Shown piece by piece: positions 41,932-50,388 of a stretch of 64,000 bases of DNA. The position numbers and the translations under genes were made by a program. The stretch comes from an uncultured Bacteroides sp. (GTDB lineage: Bacteria; Bacteroidota; Bacteroidia; Bacteroidales; Bacteroidaceae), in assembly GCF_949298305.1 (NCBI RefSeq), contig NZ_CASFWU010000006.1, forward strand, positions 33,416 through 97,415. The letters run 5' to 3'. The notes under the pieces were generated by a model. That model searched no databases. It was not told the origin of the DNA and worked only from the letters and a program-made list of their open reading frames with translations. Numbering within the stretch: the first letter of the stretch is position 1; the number at the start of each line of letters is the position of its first letter.

Positions 41932-43203
41932 TTAGTATTTACCATAGTTTCTCAGCACATCTTCATAAAGAGCACGGATTCTCAGGCCGACCTTCTCCCA
42001 GGTAATGCCGTCCACTTCCTTCTTGCCCTCTTCCTGCAAGTACTGGAAGAGCGACGGATAGTTGCAGATGGCATAAATGGCATCAGCCATAGCGTGAATA
42101 TCCCAATAGTCTACCTTGATGACCTTGTCGAGTATCTCGCCGCATCCGGACTGCTTGGAGATGATGGAAGGCGTACCGCACTGCATAGCTTCGAGCGGGG
42201 CTATACCGAAAGGCTCAGAAACGGAAGGCATCACAAATACATCGCTGTTCTTATAAACTTCATACACCTGCTTGCCCTTCATGAATCCCGGGAAGTGGAA
42301 GCGGTCGGCAATGCCGCGCTCAGCAGCCAGGTGAATCATGGCGTTGAGCATGTCTCCGGAACCGGCCATCACGAAACGGATGTTGCGGGTGCGGCGCAAT
42401 ACCATGGCGGCTGCTTCCACGAAGTATTCCGGTCCCTTCTGCATGGTGATACGGCCCAGGAAGGTAACCACCTTCTCCTTGGAATGGTCGGGACGGGGAA
42501 TGTCCTGATATTCCTGCGACAGCGGATACACCGCATTGTGCATGGCAAATACCTTGCGCGGATCCTGATGGTACTCGTTGATGACCGTGCGACGTGTCAG
42601 TTCAGATACACACATGATGCAGTCGGCATAGTCCATACCGTTCTTCTCGATGGAATAGACCTGCGGGTTGACCTTGCCGCGCGAGCGGTCAAAGTCGGTG
42701 GCATGTACGTGGATGCACAACGGTTTGCCGCTGACCATCTTGGCATGTACGCCGGCCGGATAAGTCAGCCAGTCGTGAGCATGGATAATGTCGAACTGCT
42801 CCTTGCGGGCCACTACGCCGGCTATGATGGAGAAGTTATTGATTTCGTCGTGCAGATTGCCCGGATAACCGCCGGCAAACTCCATGCAGCCAAGGTCATT
42901 GACGTGCATGTACGAGAAGTCTGCATAAATGTGGTCTCGGTAGGCATAGTAGTCTTCCGGAGTCATCTGACCATACAGGCGCGACTTCAATCCGTCGTAA
43001 TCCCAATCGCGCCACACAATGGGCACCTGATTCATGCCCACTATCTTCAGGAACTGTTCCTCCTGCCCTGTGGGTTTCGGCATACAGAAAATGGTTTCCA
43101 TATCCCCTTGCAGGCTCAAGCCCTTAGTGATGCCGTACGAAGCTACTGCAAGGCCACCATATATTTTGGGAGGAAATTCCCAACCAAACATTAAAACTCT
43201 CAT
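41932..43203 (-). CDS. GT4/GT5-like glycosyltransferase of the storage-glucan operon
   Basis: Cytoplasmic GT-B glycosyltransferase of 423 residues. N-domain: MFGWEFPPKIYGGLAVASYG with the GGL loop, and IIHAHDWLTYPAG. C-domain: VVTFLGRITMQKGPEYFVEA, and SEPFGIAPLEAMQCGTPSI, which contains the E-x7-E nucleotide-sugar site. It probably extends alpha-glucan using an activated glucose, given its neighbours (debranching enzyme and GH57). Its start overlaps the debranching gene stop by 4 nt (ATGA). Confidence 0.9.
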   Translation of the reverse strand: MRVLMFGWEFPPKIYGGLAVASYGITKGLSLQGDMETIFCMPKPTGQEEQFLKIVGMNQVPIVWRDWDYDGLKSRLYGQMTPEDYYAYRDHIYADFSYMHVNDLGCMEFAGGYPGNLHDEINNFSIIAGVVARKEQFDIIHAHDWLTYPAGVHAKMVSGKPLCIHVHATDFDRSRGKVNPQVYSIEKNGMDYADCIMCVSELTRRTVINEYHQDPRKVFAMHNAVYPLSQEYQDIPRPDHSKEKVVTFLGRITMQKGPEYFVEAAAMVLRRTRNIRFVMAGSGDMLNAMIHLAAERGIADRFHFPGFMKGKQVYEVYKNSDVFVMPSVSEPFGIAPLEAMQCGTPSIISKQSGCGEILDKVIKVDYWDIHAMADAIYAICNYPSLFQYLQEEGKKEVDGITWEKVGLRIRALYEDVLRNYGKY

Positions 43204-45158
43204 CCTTTTTCCTCCTCATATAAATTATACTTGGACAATAATTTCAATATTCTCAAGATTTCGGCCACGTTCATGGCGAAGGAGACGGCTCCACGTCCGG
43301 TGAACGGCGGGTTACCGTCGAACAGCTCGGGCAACGTACCGATGCAGTGACAGGTCATTTCATCTTCCATGCCAATCAGGTAACGCTCTACAAACGAGAT
43401 ACCGCCCATCTTGTAGATGCGCAGGTATGCCTCCATATAGAAGCCCATCAGCCACGGCCATGCCGTACCTTGATGATATGCGTAATCTCTCTGAATCTGC
43501 GGGCCCACATAGTAGGGGTTGTAACCGCCGCTCTTCGGGCTGAGCGTACGCAATCCCTTCGGAGTCAGCAATTCCTTGGTAACAATGTCGAGCACCTGTT
43601 TCTTCTGCGCGCGGTCCAGCGGAGAATAGTCGAACGCCACGGTGAATATCATGTTGGGACGTACGCTCCAGTCCATCATGTAACCGTCCACGTAGTCGAA
43701 CAGATAACCGTATTCATTGCGGAAGACCGCCACAAACGACTTGCCGGTAATCTCTGCCTGAGCATTCAGTTCGTCGGACAAGGCTACATTGCCTGCCTCG
43801 CGAACCATGTCGGCCACAAAGCGGAGCGCATTGTACCACAGAGCGTTGATTTCTACCACGTAGCCCGTACGCGGGATGACCGGACGGCCGTTTGCTGTGG
43901 AGTTCATCCACGTCACCGCCTTTTCCGTACCGTTGGTGTAAAGCAGGCCGTTGTCGTGCAAGAAGAGGTTATCATGTTTCCTTCCGCGGATGAAAGCCAT
44001 GATGTCTACCATCAGTTGACCGTACTTGGCCCTGCACTGCTCGCGCGAGGTGCTCTTGGCATATTGTTGCAACGTCCAGATGGCCCACAGCAGGATATCG
44101 GGATGTTCCATTTCATAGATTTTGCAAGTGGAAGGTTCGCCGTTCATAAACTCGTAAACAGCCTTTACGGCAGTCTTCATCACATCCTCGAACTGGTCAA
44201 TTTCATCTACTGCCAGCGTCAAGCCCGGCAACGAGATGAACAGGTCACGCGCACGGCACTTGAACCACGGATAGCCGGCCAGCACATAGTGCTCATCACC
44301 CTGCTTGTTGTGGAACTGGTGTGCGGAGTTGACCAGACAGTGATAGAAGCTGTCGCGCGGAGTACGGTCTGCCACTTCGGCCTCGAACGTCTGCTTCAGT
44401 TTACGCGTAGAGATTTCAGATATACCGGCCGAGAAGACGATGCTCTCGCCTTTTTTGATATCCACTTCAAAATAGCCGGGAACATACAGGTCTTCGTTGA
44501 AGTCATAGCCACGCTCCTGTTCTTTAGAATACTCTATGCCCCGATACCAATCCGGCTGGAAGTGGAATTCATTCTTCTTGTTCAACTGCATGAACAGTTC
44601 GGGATAGCCGGGATACATACAGGTCTTGATGCCGTTCTCTACCTCCTGGTAGTCGCGGCTGGCCTGCGCATTCTCGTGGGTGTACTCGCGAACGCTACGG
44701 AACGCCAAGAAAGGACGGAAACGAAGAGTGGTTGCCGAATGGGCATCTACCAAGGTGTATCGGATCAGAATCCGGTTTTCATGATGTACAAAAATCTTTT
44801 CCTTACGGAGGATAACGCCTCCCACACGGTAAGTGGTAGCCGGGATGTGTTCGCAGTCAAACTCGCGGATGTACTTGTGCCCGTTCGGGCTGTAATGATT
44901 TCCTTGATATTTGTGCAATCCCAAATTAAACTCTGCACCGTGCTGAATTACCGTTTCATCCAAAGAAGAAAGCAACACATGATTTTCGTCATCCAGATTG
45001 GGGACCGGAATCACCAACAATCCATGATATTTGCGTGTGTTACAATCTACAATTGTTGTACAATGATAAGCACCTGACTTATTCGACCGCAGAATCTCCC
45101 TTGGCAACGATTCCTGCAGATTAATCATCAGGGTCTTGTCAAATCGTAAATAACTCAT
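43200..45158 (-). CDS. Glycogen debranching enzyme (amylo-alpha-1,6-glucosidase type)
   Basis: Cytoplasmic protein of 652 residues, no signal peptide. The N-terminal beta-domain (SNKSGAYHCTTIVDCNTRKYHGLLV, quoted as TRKYHGLLV) and the C-terminal (alpha/alpha)6 barrel with SLPGLTLAVDEIDQFEDV, RTGYVVEINALWYNAL and QRDYAYHQGTAWPWLMG are the GDE_N and GDE_C parts of the archaeal/bacterial GDE family, which removes alpha-1,6 branches. It is the first gene of the three-gene minus-strand operon with a promoter at 45226-45255. Confidence 0.93.
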   Translation of the reverse strand: MSYLRFDKTLMINLQESLPREILRSNKSGAYHCTTIVDCNTRKYHGLLVIPVPNLDDENHVLLSSLDETVIQHGAEFNLGLHKYQGNHYSPNGHKYIREFDCEHIPATTYRVGGVILRKEKIFVHHENRILIRYTLVDAHSATTLRFRPFLAFRSVREYTHENAQASRDYQEVENGIKTCMYPGYPELFMQLNKKNEFHFQPDWYRGIEYSKEQERGYDFNEDLYVPGYFEVDIKKGESIVFSAGISEISTRKLKQTFEAEVADRTPRDSFYHCLVNSAHQFHNKQGDEHYVLAGYPWFKCRARDLFISLPGLTLAVDEIDQFEDVMKTAVKAVYEFMNGEPSTCKIYEMEHPDILLWAIWTLQQYAKSTSREQCRAKYGQLMVDIMAFIRGRKHDNLFLHDNGLLYTNGTEKAVTWMNSTANGRPVIPRTGYVVEINALWYNALRFVADMVREAGNVALSDELNAQAEITGKSFVAVFRNEYGYLFDYVDGYMMDWSVRPNMIFTVAFDYSPLDRAQKKQVLDIVTKELLTPKGLRTLSPKSGGYNPYYVGPQIQRDYAYHQGTAWPWLMGFYMEAYLRIYKMGGISFVERYLIGMEDEMTCHCIGTLPELFDGNPPFTGRGAVSFAMNVAEILRILKLLSKYNLYEEEKG

Positions 45159-45225
45159 AGTTGCGCATTATTTTAAAGGTTAATTACTCAGGTAGTATTA
45201 TGTTGATATAAGATGTAGCAATGCC

Positions 45226-45255
45226 CAAAAGTACAAATTAAACCCTACAAACAAA
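45226..45255 (-). promoter_or_regulatory. Promoter of the storage-glucan operon
   Basis: Minus-strand TTTG (45252-45255), 18 nt, TACTTTTG (45226-45233), about 68 nt before the debranching gene. Confidence 0.65.
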
Positions 45256-45334
45256 ATAAAAAGTCGGCTTTTTTTTCGGTTTTTAGTCAAATAATGAGTA
45301 GTATTGTGCAGAATTCAAACTTTTATGCATAAAA

Positions 45335-46045
45335 ATGAAACAAGATATACGTAGAATAGCTCTGGCGGCCGTTATACCACTGTTTCTGCTGTTTGTGCTG
45401 TACATGCTGAAGATACTGGAAAGCGGTATGGACTGGGATTTCACACGTCTGGGAGTCTATCCGCTCCAGAAGCGTGGAGTGTTTGGCATTTTTGCCCATC
45501 CGCTGGTACACAGCAGCTTCAAACACCTGTTTGCCAATACCGTTCCGCTGTTTTTCCTTTCCTGGTGCCTGTTCTATTTTTACAGACACACAGCCCCCTA
45601 CATCCTGTTCGCCATCTGGATAGGCTGCGGAGCGTTGACCTTCCTTATCGGGAAGCCCGGATGGCACGTAGGAGCCAGCGGGCTCATCTACGGGCTGGCC
45701 TTCTTCCTGTTCTTCAGCGGACTGATACGCAGGCATATACCCCTTATAGCCATTTCACTGCTGGTAACCTTTCTCTACGGCGGACTGATATGGAACATGT
45801 TTCCCTATTTTGCCAAAGCCGGCACCTCGTGGGAAGGACATCTCAGCGGAGCCATCGCGGGCACGCTATGCTCCATCGCCTTCATGGGCTACGGTCCACA
45901 ACGTCCCGAACCCTTTGCCGACGAACAAGACGACGAAGAAGAAGGAGAAGAAGAACACTACTGGATGACAGACGAAAATTCCGAACGTTCCGGGACGGAA
46001 GAAGACCCTCACGCCCCTGACGGTTTGCAAAACTTCAAGAAATAA
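45335..46045 (+). CDS. Rhomboid-family intramembrane serine protease
   Basis: Inner-membrane protein of 236 residues with about six hydrophobic segments. Catalytic Ser115 lies in GASGLIYG (GxSG) and His169 in EGHLSGAIAG; the HPLVHSSFKHLFANT loop with the conserved HxxxN-like pattern precedes them. The last 50 residues form a soluble acidic tail (EQDDEEEGEEEHYW). Substrates are unknown. The ATG follows the divergent promoter region of the glucan operon; a weak -7 box TAGTATTG is at 45299. Confidence 0.92.
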   Translation: MKQDIRRIALAAVIPLFLLFVLYMLKILESGMDWDFTRLGVYPLQKRGVFGIFAHPLVHSSFKHLFANTVPLFFLSWCLFYFYRHTAPYILFAIWIGCGALTFLIGKPGWHVGASGLIYGLAFFLFFSGLIRRHIPLIAISLLVTFLYGGLIWNMFPYFAKAGTSWEGHLSGAIAGTLCSIAFMGYGPQRPEPFADEQDDEEEGEEEHYWMTDENSERSGTEEDPHAPDGLQNFKK

Positions 46046-46097
46046 TAAAAAAAACAAAAAGAGGGCAACAGGTTTTACAGTAGCCGACGATTATATC

Positions 46098-46105
46098 TAC
46101 ATTTG
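46098..46105 (+). promoter_or_regulatory. -7 element of the Crp/Fnr gene
   Basis: TACATTTG matches TAnnTTTG 25 nt before the ATG. Confidence 0.55.
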
Positions 46106-46130
46106 CTCTAAAACAAGAAGCATAAACTAC

Positions 46131-46808
46131 ATGGATACAATGTTCGATACTTTACTGCAGCTTCCTCTCTTTCAAGGACTGGCTCAAGAAGACTTCACCA
46201 ATATTCTGGGAAAAGTCAAGCTCCACTTTGTCAGACATAAAGCAGGAGTATGCATCATCAAGGCAGGAGAGGTATGCAATCGCCTTGTGTTCGTACTGAA
46301 AGGCGAGGTGGAAGCCTTTACGACAAAAGCCGATATCCCTTACGGCGTGACGGAGTTTTTCCAAGCCCCGTATCTGCTGGAGCCCCAATCCATGTTTGGC
46401 ATGAACACTTCGTTTGTCACCAACTATACAGCCTCTGCCGAAACAGACACTGTAAGCATCAGCAAGTCATTTGTACTGAACGAGCTGTTCAAATATGAGA
46501 TTTTCCGTCTGAACTATATGAACATCATCAGCAACCGGGCACAGAACCTGAACGGCCGTTTCTGGACAAAGGCCGACGAAGGACTTGAAAGCCATATTGC
46601 CAACTTCATCCTGAACCGTACAGAACGTCCGGCAGGCCGGAAAATCATCAAAATCAAGAAAGAGGACCTCGCGGTGATTGTGAACGACACCCGCATGGGA
46701 GTCTCCAAAGCCCTGAACAACATGCAGCAGGCCGGACTGCTGGAACTTCGCAGGGGCGAGATTGTAATTCCTGACGCGGCAAGGCTGCGCGATGCCGTAG
46801 CCGGCTGA
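46131..46808 (+). CDS. Crp/Fnr-family transcription regulator
   Basis: 225 residues: a cyclic-nucleotide-binding-like beta-roll (about 10-120, with GEVCNRLVFVLKGEVEAFT), a dimer helix, and a C-terminal winged helix (IKKEDLAVIVNDTRMGVSKALNNMQ, quoted in part as DTRMGVSKALNNM). There is no Fnr-type cysteine cluster, and the ligand-pocket arginine of Crp is not evident, so the signal is unknown. The recognition helix reads TRMGVSKALN. It is a single-gene unit. Confidence 0.9.
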   Translation: MDTMFDTLLQLPLFQGLAQEDFTNILGKVKLHFVRHKAGVCIIKAGEVCNRLVFVLKGEVEAFTTKADIPYGVTEFFQAPYLLEPQSMFGMNTSFVTNYTASAETDTVSISKSFVLNELFKYEIFRLNYMNIISNRAQNLNGRFWTKADEGLESHIANFILNRTERPAGRKIIKIKKEDLAVIVNDTRMGVSKALNNMQQAGLLELRRGEIVIPDAARLRDAVAG

Positions 46809-46851
46809 CCCTGAGCACCGCCCGTCCCCCCCTCCTTCAAGAAACAGGAAA

Positions 46852-46889
46852 GGCTTTGCCCGCAGCTCCAATGCCGCACGGACAAAGCC
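46852..46889. terminator. Bidirectional hairpin between crp-like gene and guaA
   Basis: GGCTTTG (46852-46858) pairs with CAAAGCC (46883-46889), with partial CCG/CGG extension. T-rich runs follow on both strands, so it can end both converging genes. Confidence 0.65.
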
Positions 46890-46912
46890 ATATTTCTTTT
46901 CAGACCTCCGGT

Positions 46913-48466
46913 TTATTCCCACTCGATGGTCGAAGGCGGTTTGGAGGAAATGTCATACGTGACGCGGTTCACTCCCTTTACCTTATTAATAATGTCGTTG
47001 GAAACCTTGCCCAGGAATTCGTAAGGCAGGTGTGCCCAGTCGGCCGTCATGGCGTCCGTCGAAGTCACGGCACGCAAGGCCACGGCACGTTCATAAGTAC
47101 GTTCGTCGCCCATCACGCCCACCGACTGAACGGGAAGCAGGATGACGCCCGCCTGCCATACCTGATGGTAGAGGCATGTCTCGTTGCCGTCGGCATCCTT
47201 CACCTTCCAGTCCCACAGGCCGCGGATAAAGATGTCGTCGGCATCCTGCAGGATGCGAACCTTCTCGCGGGTAATGTCGCCCAGGATACGCACAGCCAGG
47301 CCCGGACCCGGGAAGGGATGGCGGCTAATCAGATGGTCGGGGATGCCCAACTCACGGCCCACGCGGCGCACCTCGTCCTTGAACAGCCACTTCAGCGGCT
47401 CACAGAGCTGGAGGTTCATTTCCTTGGGCAGACCGCCCACGTTGTGATGGCTCTTGATGACCTTGCCCGTGATGTTCAGGCTCTCGATGCGGTCGGGATA
47501 GATGGTCCCCTGTGCCAGCCAGCGGGCATCGGTTATCTTGTGGGCTTCGGCGTTGAACACCTCCACAAAGTCGCGGCCGATGATCTTGCGCTTCTGCTCG
47601 GGGTCGGTCACGCCTTCCAGGTCTTTGAAGAACTTGTCGCTGGCATCCACGCCTATCACGTTCAGGCCAAGGCATTCATAGTCGCGCATCACGTTCTGGA
47701 ACTCGTTCTTACGCAGCAGGCCGTGGTCAACAAAGATGCAGGTCAGGTTCTTGCCGATGGCCCGGTTCAGCAACACGGCAGCCACGGACGAGTCCACGCC
47801 GCCGCTCAGCCCCAGAATGACGCGGTCGTTGCCCAGCTGCTCCTTCAGTTCGGCCACAGTGGTATCCACAAACGAAGCAGGGCTCCACGTCTGGTGGCAG
47901 CCGCAAGCCTCGACCACGAAGTTGCGCAGCATCTGCGTGCCGTCTTCGCTATGGAACACTTCGGGATGGAACTGCACGCCCCACATCGGCTCGCCTTCGG
48001 CCTGATAGGCGGCAATGCGCACCTTGTCCGTCGAGGCGATGACCTTGAAGTTGTCGGGGATGGCGGTGATGGTATCACCGTGGCTCATCCACACCTGCGA
48101 GTTGTCGCGCACGCCGTGGAACAGCAGATTGTCCTTGTCGAACGTCTGCAGGTGGGCACGTCCGTACTCGCGGCTGCCTGCCGGCTCCACCTTTCCACCG
48201 TTCGTGTAGGAAATGAACTGCGCCCCGTAGCAGATGCCCAGAATGGGGTACTTGCCGCGGATGCCGGTCAAGTCCACCTTGAAGGCGCTTTCGTCGTACA
48301 CGGAAAAGGGGCTTCCCGACAGGATGACTCCCTTCACGCTTTCGTCGTCGTGCGGAAACTTGTTGTAAGGCACAATTTCGCAATAGACGTTCAGTTCGCG
48401 CAGGCGGCGGCCGATGAGCTGCGTGGTCTGCGAACCGAAATCAAGAATGATAATCTTCTCTTGCAT
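46913..48466 (-). CDS. guaA: GMP synthase (glutamine-hydrolysing)
   Basis: Converts XMP to GMP. 517 residues. Class I amidotransferase domain with nucleophile Cys79 in GICYGAQ and the His/Glu pair in WGVQFHPEVFHSE; ATP-pyrophosphatase P-loop LGLSGGVDSS; C-terminal dimerization part ending STIEWE. In the C-terminal part there is an extra segment of about ten residues (KVKDADGNETC) before LYHQVWQAG, compared with the 507-residue length I recall for other Bacteroides. Convergent to the crp-like gene. Confidence 0.97.
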   Translation of the reverse strand: MQEKIIILDFGSQTTQLIGRRLRELNVYCEIVPYNKFPHDDESVKGVILSGSPFSVYDESAFKVDLTGIRGKYPILGICYGAQFISYTNGGKVEPAGSREYGRAHLQTFDKDNLLFHGVRDNSQVWMSHGDTITAIPDNFKVIASTDKVRIAAYQAEGEPMWGVQFHPEVFHSEDGTQMLRNFVVEACGCHQTWSPASFVDTTVAELKEQLGNDRVILGLSGGVDSSVAAVLLNRAIGKNLTCIFVDHGLLRKNEFQNVMRDYECLGLNVIGVDASDKFFKDLEGVTDPEQKRKIIGRDFVEVFNAEAHKITDARWLAQGTIYPDRIESLNITGKVIKSHHNVGGLPKEMNLQLCEPLKWLFKDEVRRVGRELGIPDHLISRHPFPGPGLAVRILGDITREKVRILQDADDIFIRGLWDWKVKDADGNETCLYHQVWQAGVILLPVQSVGVMGDERTYERAVALRAVTSTDAMTADWAHLPYEFLGKVSNDIINKVKGVNRVTYDISSKPPSTIEWE

Positions 48467-48510
48467 ATCAAATTAGTCTCTAAATAATGGTATTCGGATG
48501 ATTGAATGTG

Positions 48511-48542
48511 CAAAAGTAAGAAAAGTAAGGAAATAAACCAAA
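48511..48542 (-). promoter_or_regulatory. Promoter of guaA
   Basis: Minus-strand TTTG (48539-48542), 20 nt, TACTTTTG (48511-48518), 44 nt before the start. Confidence 0.75.
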
Positions 48543-48596
48543 AGATAAAAAAGCTAAAAAAGAAAGGTTTACAACACCACATCCGGAACATTGCGA

Positions 48597-48604
48597 TACC
48601 TTTG
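48597..48604 (+). promoter_or_regulatory. -7 element of the 48646 gene
   Basis: TACCTTTG matches TAnnTTTG 41 nt before the ATG. Confidence 0.55.
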
Positions 48605-48645
48605 CAGGAAACAACCTCAACTGCTATCAAAAAAGCCGAATCGCT

Positions 48646-49380
48646 ATGAAAACCCTCATCCTATCCCTGATGCTCCTGGCCGCCGCATTCATACAGCCCG
48701 CCCATGCCCAAAAGCCTTCTGACAAAGAAACCCAGGAAGCCGGAGAACTGGCCCGGCTGGAAAAAAGCCTGGAGAACATCAACGCCGACTTGCAGGAAAA
48801 GAAACTGGAATACAGCTGGAAAATGGCGGAGGCCTACATGGAATATTGCAAGAGACTGACCACCATAGAAGGCACCAACCTCGAACCGAGGCTGACACAA
48901 CTGGCCACGGTGCTGAAACCGCAGGAGCTGGAACCCCTGCGCCTGGCCTACGAAAAGGCCAACAAAGAGCTGTATGCCCGGCTGGACACCTACCCGGAAT
49001 ATGTCCTTCTGGACTCACTGAGCAAAAAGAGCCTGGACACGGAGACCCGGAATAATGCCAGAATGGCCCTCAAGGAGTTCTACAAAGAGATTTATAACGA
49101 AGATGCCCAATACAAGGAACTGCTTCTCAAAAAAAAGAGTGCCCTGAAGGAGCACTACATAGCCTGTGTGGCCTATCTGCTGGACGAAAGCAAACGGGAC
49201 AACACCCTGATGCCCGAAAAGGTCGTCCCCAACAACGTCAAGCGGGAGCTGAAAGAATCCGACGTCAGCCTGCAACAGCTCACCATGGAAATAAACAACC
49301 TGGAGAATCTGCAAAGACAAGCCATCCGCAAATGCCAGCAACTGAAGTACGGCATCAGCAACAGAGAACTTGAGGAGTAG
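48646..49380 (+). CDS. Exported coiled-coil protein, function unknown
   Basis: 244 residues; I do not recognise the family. A signal peptide covers about 1-21 (QPAHAQ). The mature part is almost entirely charged helix with heptad character (ARLEKSLENINADLQEKKLE near the start; LQQLTMEINNLENLQRQAI near the end), so a periplasmic coiled coil is likely. No catalytic or metal motif is visible. It is a single gene with its own -7 box and converges on mscL across an array-bearing 423-bp gap. Confidence 0.8.
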   Translation: MKTLILSLMLLAAAFIQPAHAQKPSDKETQEAGELARLEKSLENINADLQEKKLEYSWKMAEAYMEYCKRLTTIEGTNLEPRLTQLATVLKPQELEPLRLAYEKANKELYARLDTYPEYVLLDSLSKKSLDTETRNNARMALKEFYKEIYNEDAQYKELLLKKKSALKEHYIACVAYLLDESKRDNTLMPEKVVPNNVKRELKESDVSLQQLTMEINNLENLQRQAIRKCQQLKYGISNRELEE

Positions 49381-49534
49381 CACACATCTCCCCGCCAGGT
49401 AAAAGCCGCCTGCCGACGTGCGCCACAAAAAGATAAACAATCCGTACATTCCCAGATTTCACCGGACAGATGCCCGCTAAAGCGGAACGGCCCGAGAGGC
49501 CCTTCTGAAGAGGGTTCCTGCCCAGCCTGCGGTG

Positions 49535-49622
49535 AATGCTTGCACGGTCCTTGCACGATGCTTGCATTCACCACGGACCGTGCAAGCATCGTGCACGGGC
49601 CATGCAAGCATCCTGTACCGGC
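49535..49622. repeat. 22-bp-period array, TGCTTGCA family (array 4, both orientations)
   Basis: Cores start at 49537 and 49559 (TGCTTGCA) and at 49581 and 49603 (TGCAAGCA): two in each orientation, all exactly 22 bp apart. GCACGATGCTTGCA (49553-49566) and TGCAAGCATCGTGC (49581-49594) form a perfect 14-bp stem. The preceding CTGCGGTG is shared with array 1. It lies between the converging 48646 gene and mscL; the rest of the gap shows nothing recognizable. Confidence 0.9.
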
Positions 49623-49803
49623 CCGACAGGCACAACAGGAAGAGAGCCCCATCATGCTGTTTCACAAGCACTTGTGCAGTTCTTCGTTTCAAACCACACG
49701 CCCAGTCCCCCACATTTCTGCACCTGAAGGGAAAACGGTTTGAAATATTTACATATCCCAGTCTTTCCGGCAGACAGTCCACGGGCCGGTGCGGAACTTA
49801 CGT

Positions 49804-50256
49804 TCAACGTTTTTCCTTCAGCAAGTCACGGATTTCCGTCAGCAGCACCTCCTCCTTGGACGGGGCAGGCGGAGTTGCCCGAGCGGCGGCTTCCTCCGCC
49901 TTCTTCCTGGCCGTGAGCCGGGCCAGCAGTTTGATAAACAGGAAAATGGAGAAAGCGATGATGATGAAGTCGAAAGTCACCTGCAAGAAGTTTCCATAGT
50001 TCAGCGTGACGGCGGCCGCCACCTCCTTGCCGTCCTCCACCACGGCAGGCTTCAGCACCCACTTCAAGTCCGTAAAATTCACACCGCCTACCAGCAGTCC
50101 CACCAGCGGCATAATCAGGTCTGCCACAATGGAAGAGACAATTTTTCCGAAAGCGGCACCGATGACAACGCCGACAGCCATGTCTACTACGTTGCCTTTC
50201 ATGGCAAAAGCCTTAAATTCTTGTAAAAAACGATATTTTCCCATCTTTTCAAACAT
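49804..50256 (-). CDS. mscL: Large-conductance mechanosensitive channel
   Basis: Inner-membrane pentameric channel that opens on osmotic downshock, 150 residues. FKAFAMKGNVVDMAVGVVIG is the diagnostic TM1 entry, GAAFGKIVSSIVADLIMPLVG the pore helix (split), and FDFIIIAFSIFLFIKLLARL TM2. The C-terminal cytoplasmic bundle ends LLTEIRDLLKEKR. Met5 (50244, MGKYRFLQEF) may be the true start. Divergent from gapA. Confidence 0.96.
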   Translation of the reverse strand: MFEKMGKYRFLQEFKAFAMKGNVVDMAVGVVIGAAFGKIVSSIVADLIMPLVGLLVGGVNFTDLKWVLKPAVVEDGKEVAAAVTLNYGNFLQVTFDFIIIAFSIFLFIKLLARLTARKKAEEAAARATPPAPSKEEVLLTEIRDLLKEKR

Positions 50257-50268
50257 TTAATTCTGAAT

Positions 50269-50304
50269 TTTGAGCACGAATATAAAAACATTTTCTTAAT
50301 TTTG
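50269..50304 (+). promoter_or_regulatory. Promoter of gapA
   Basis: TTTG (50269-50272), 24 nt, TAATTTTG (50297-50304). A leader of about 75 nt precedes the ATG at 50389. Confidence 0.65.
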
Positions 50305-50388
50305 CACCGCAATTCGATAAGGGGTTGCAGAGAAAAAGAAGGAAAGTTTATTTTTAAACATTATAAAACCCTTAAAAGTTTAAACAAA

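Noticed and set aside
5047..49622. TGCTTGCA arrays as CRISPR
   Set aside because: Repeats are shorter than 20 bp, spacers only about 11-14 bp and partly conserved, period is 22 bp, and no cas genes are near.
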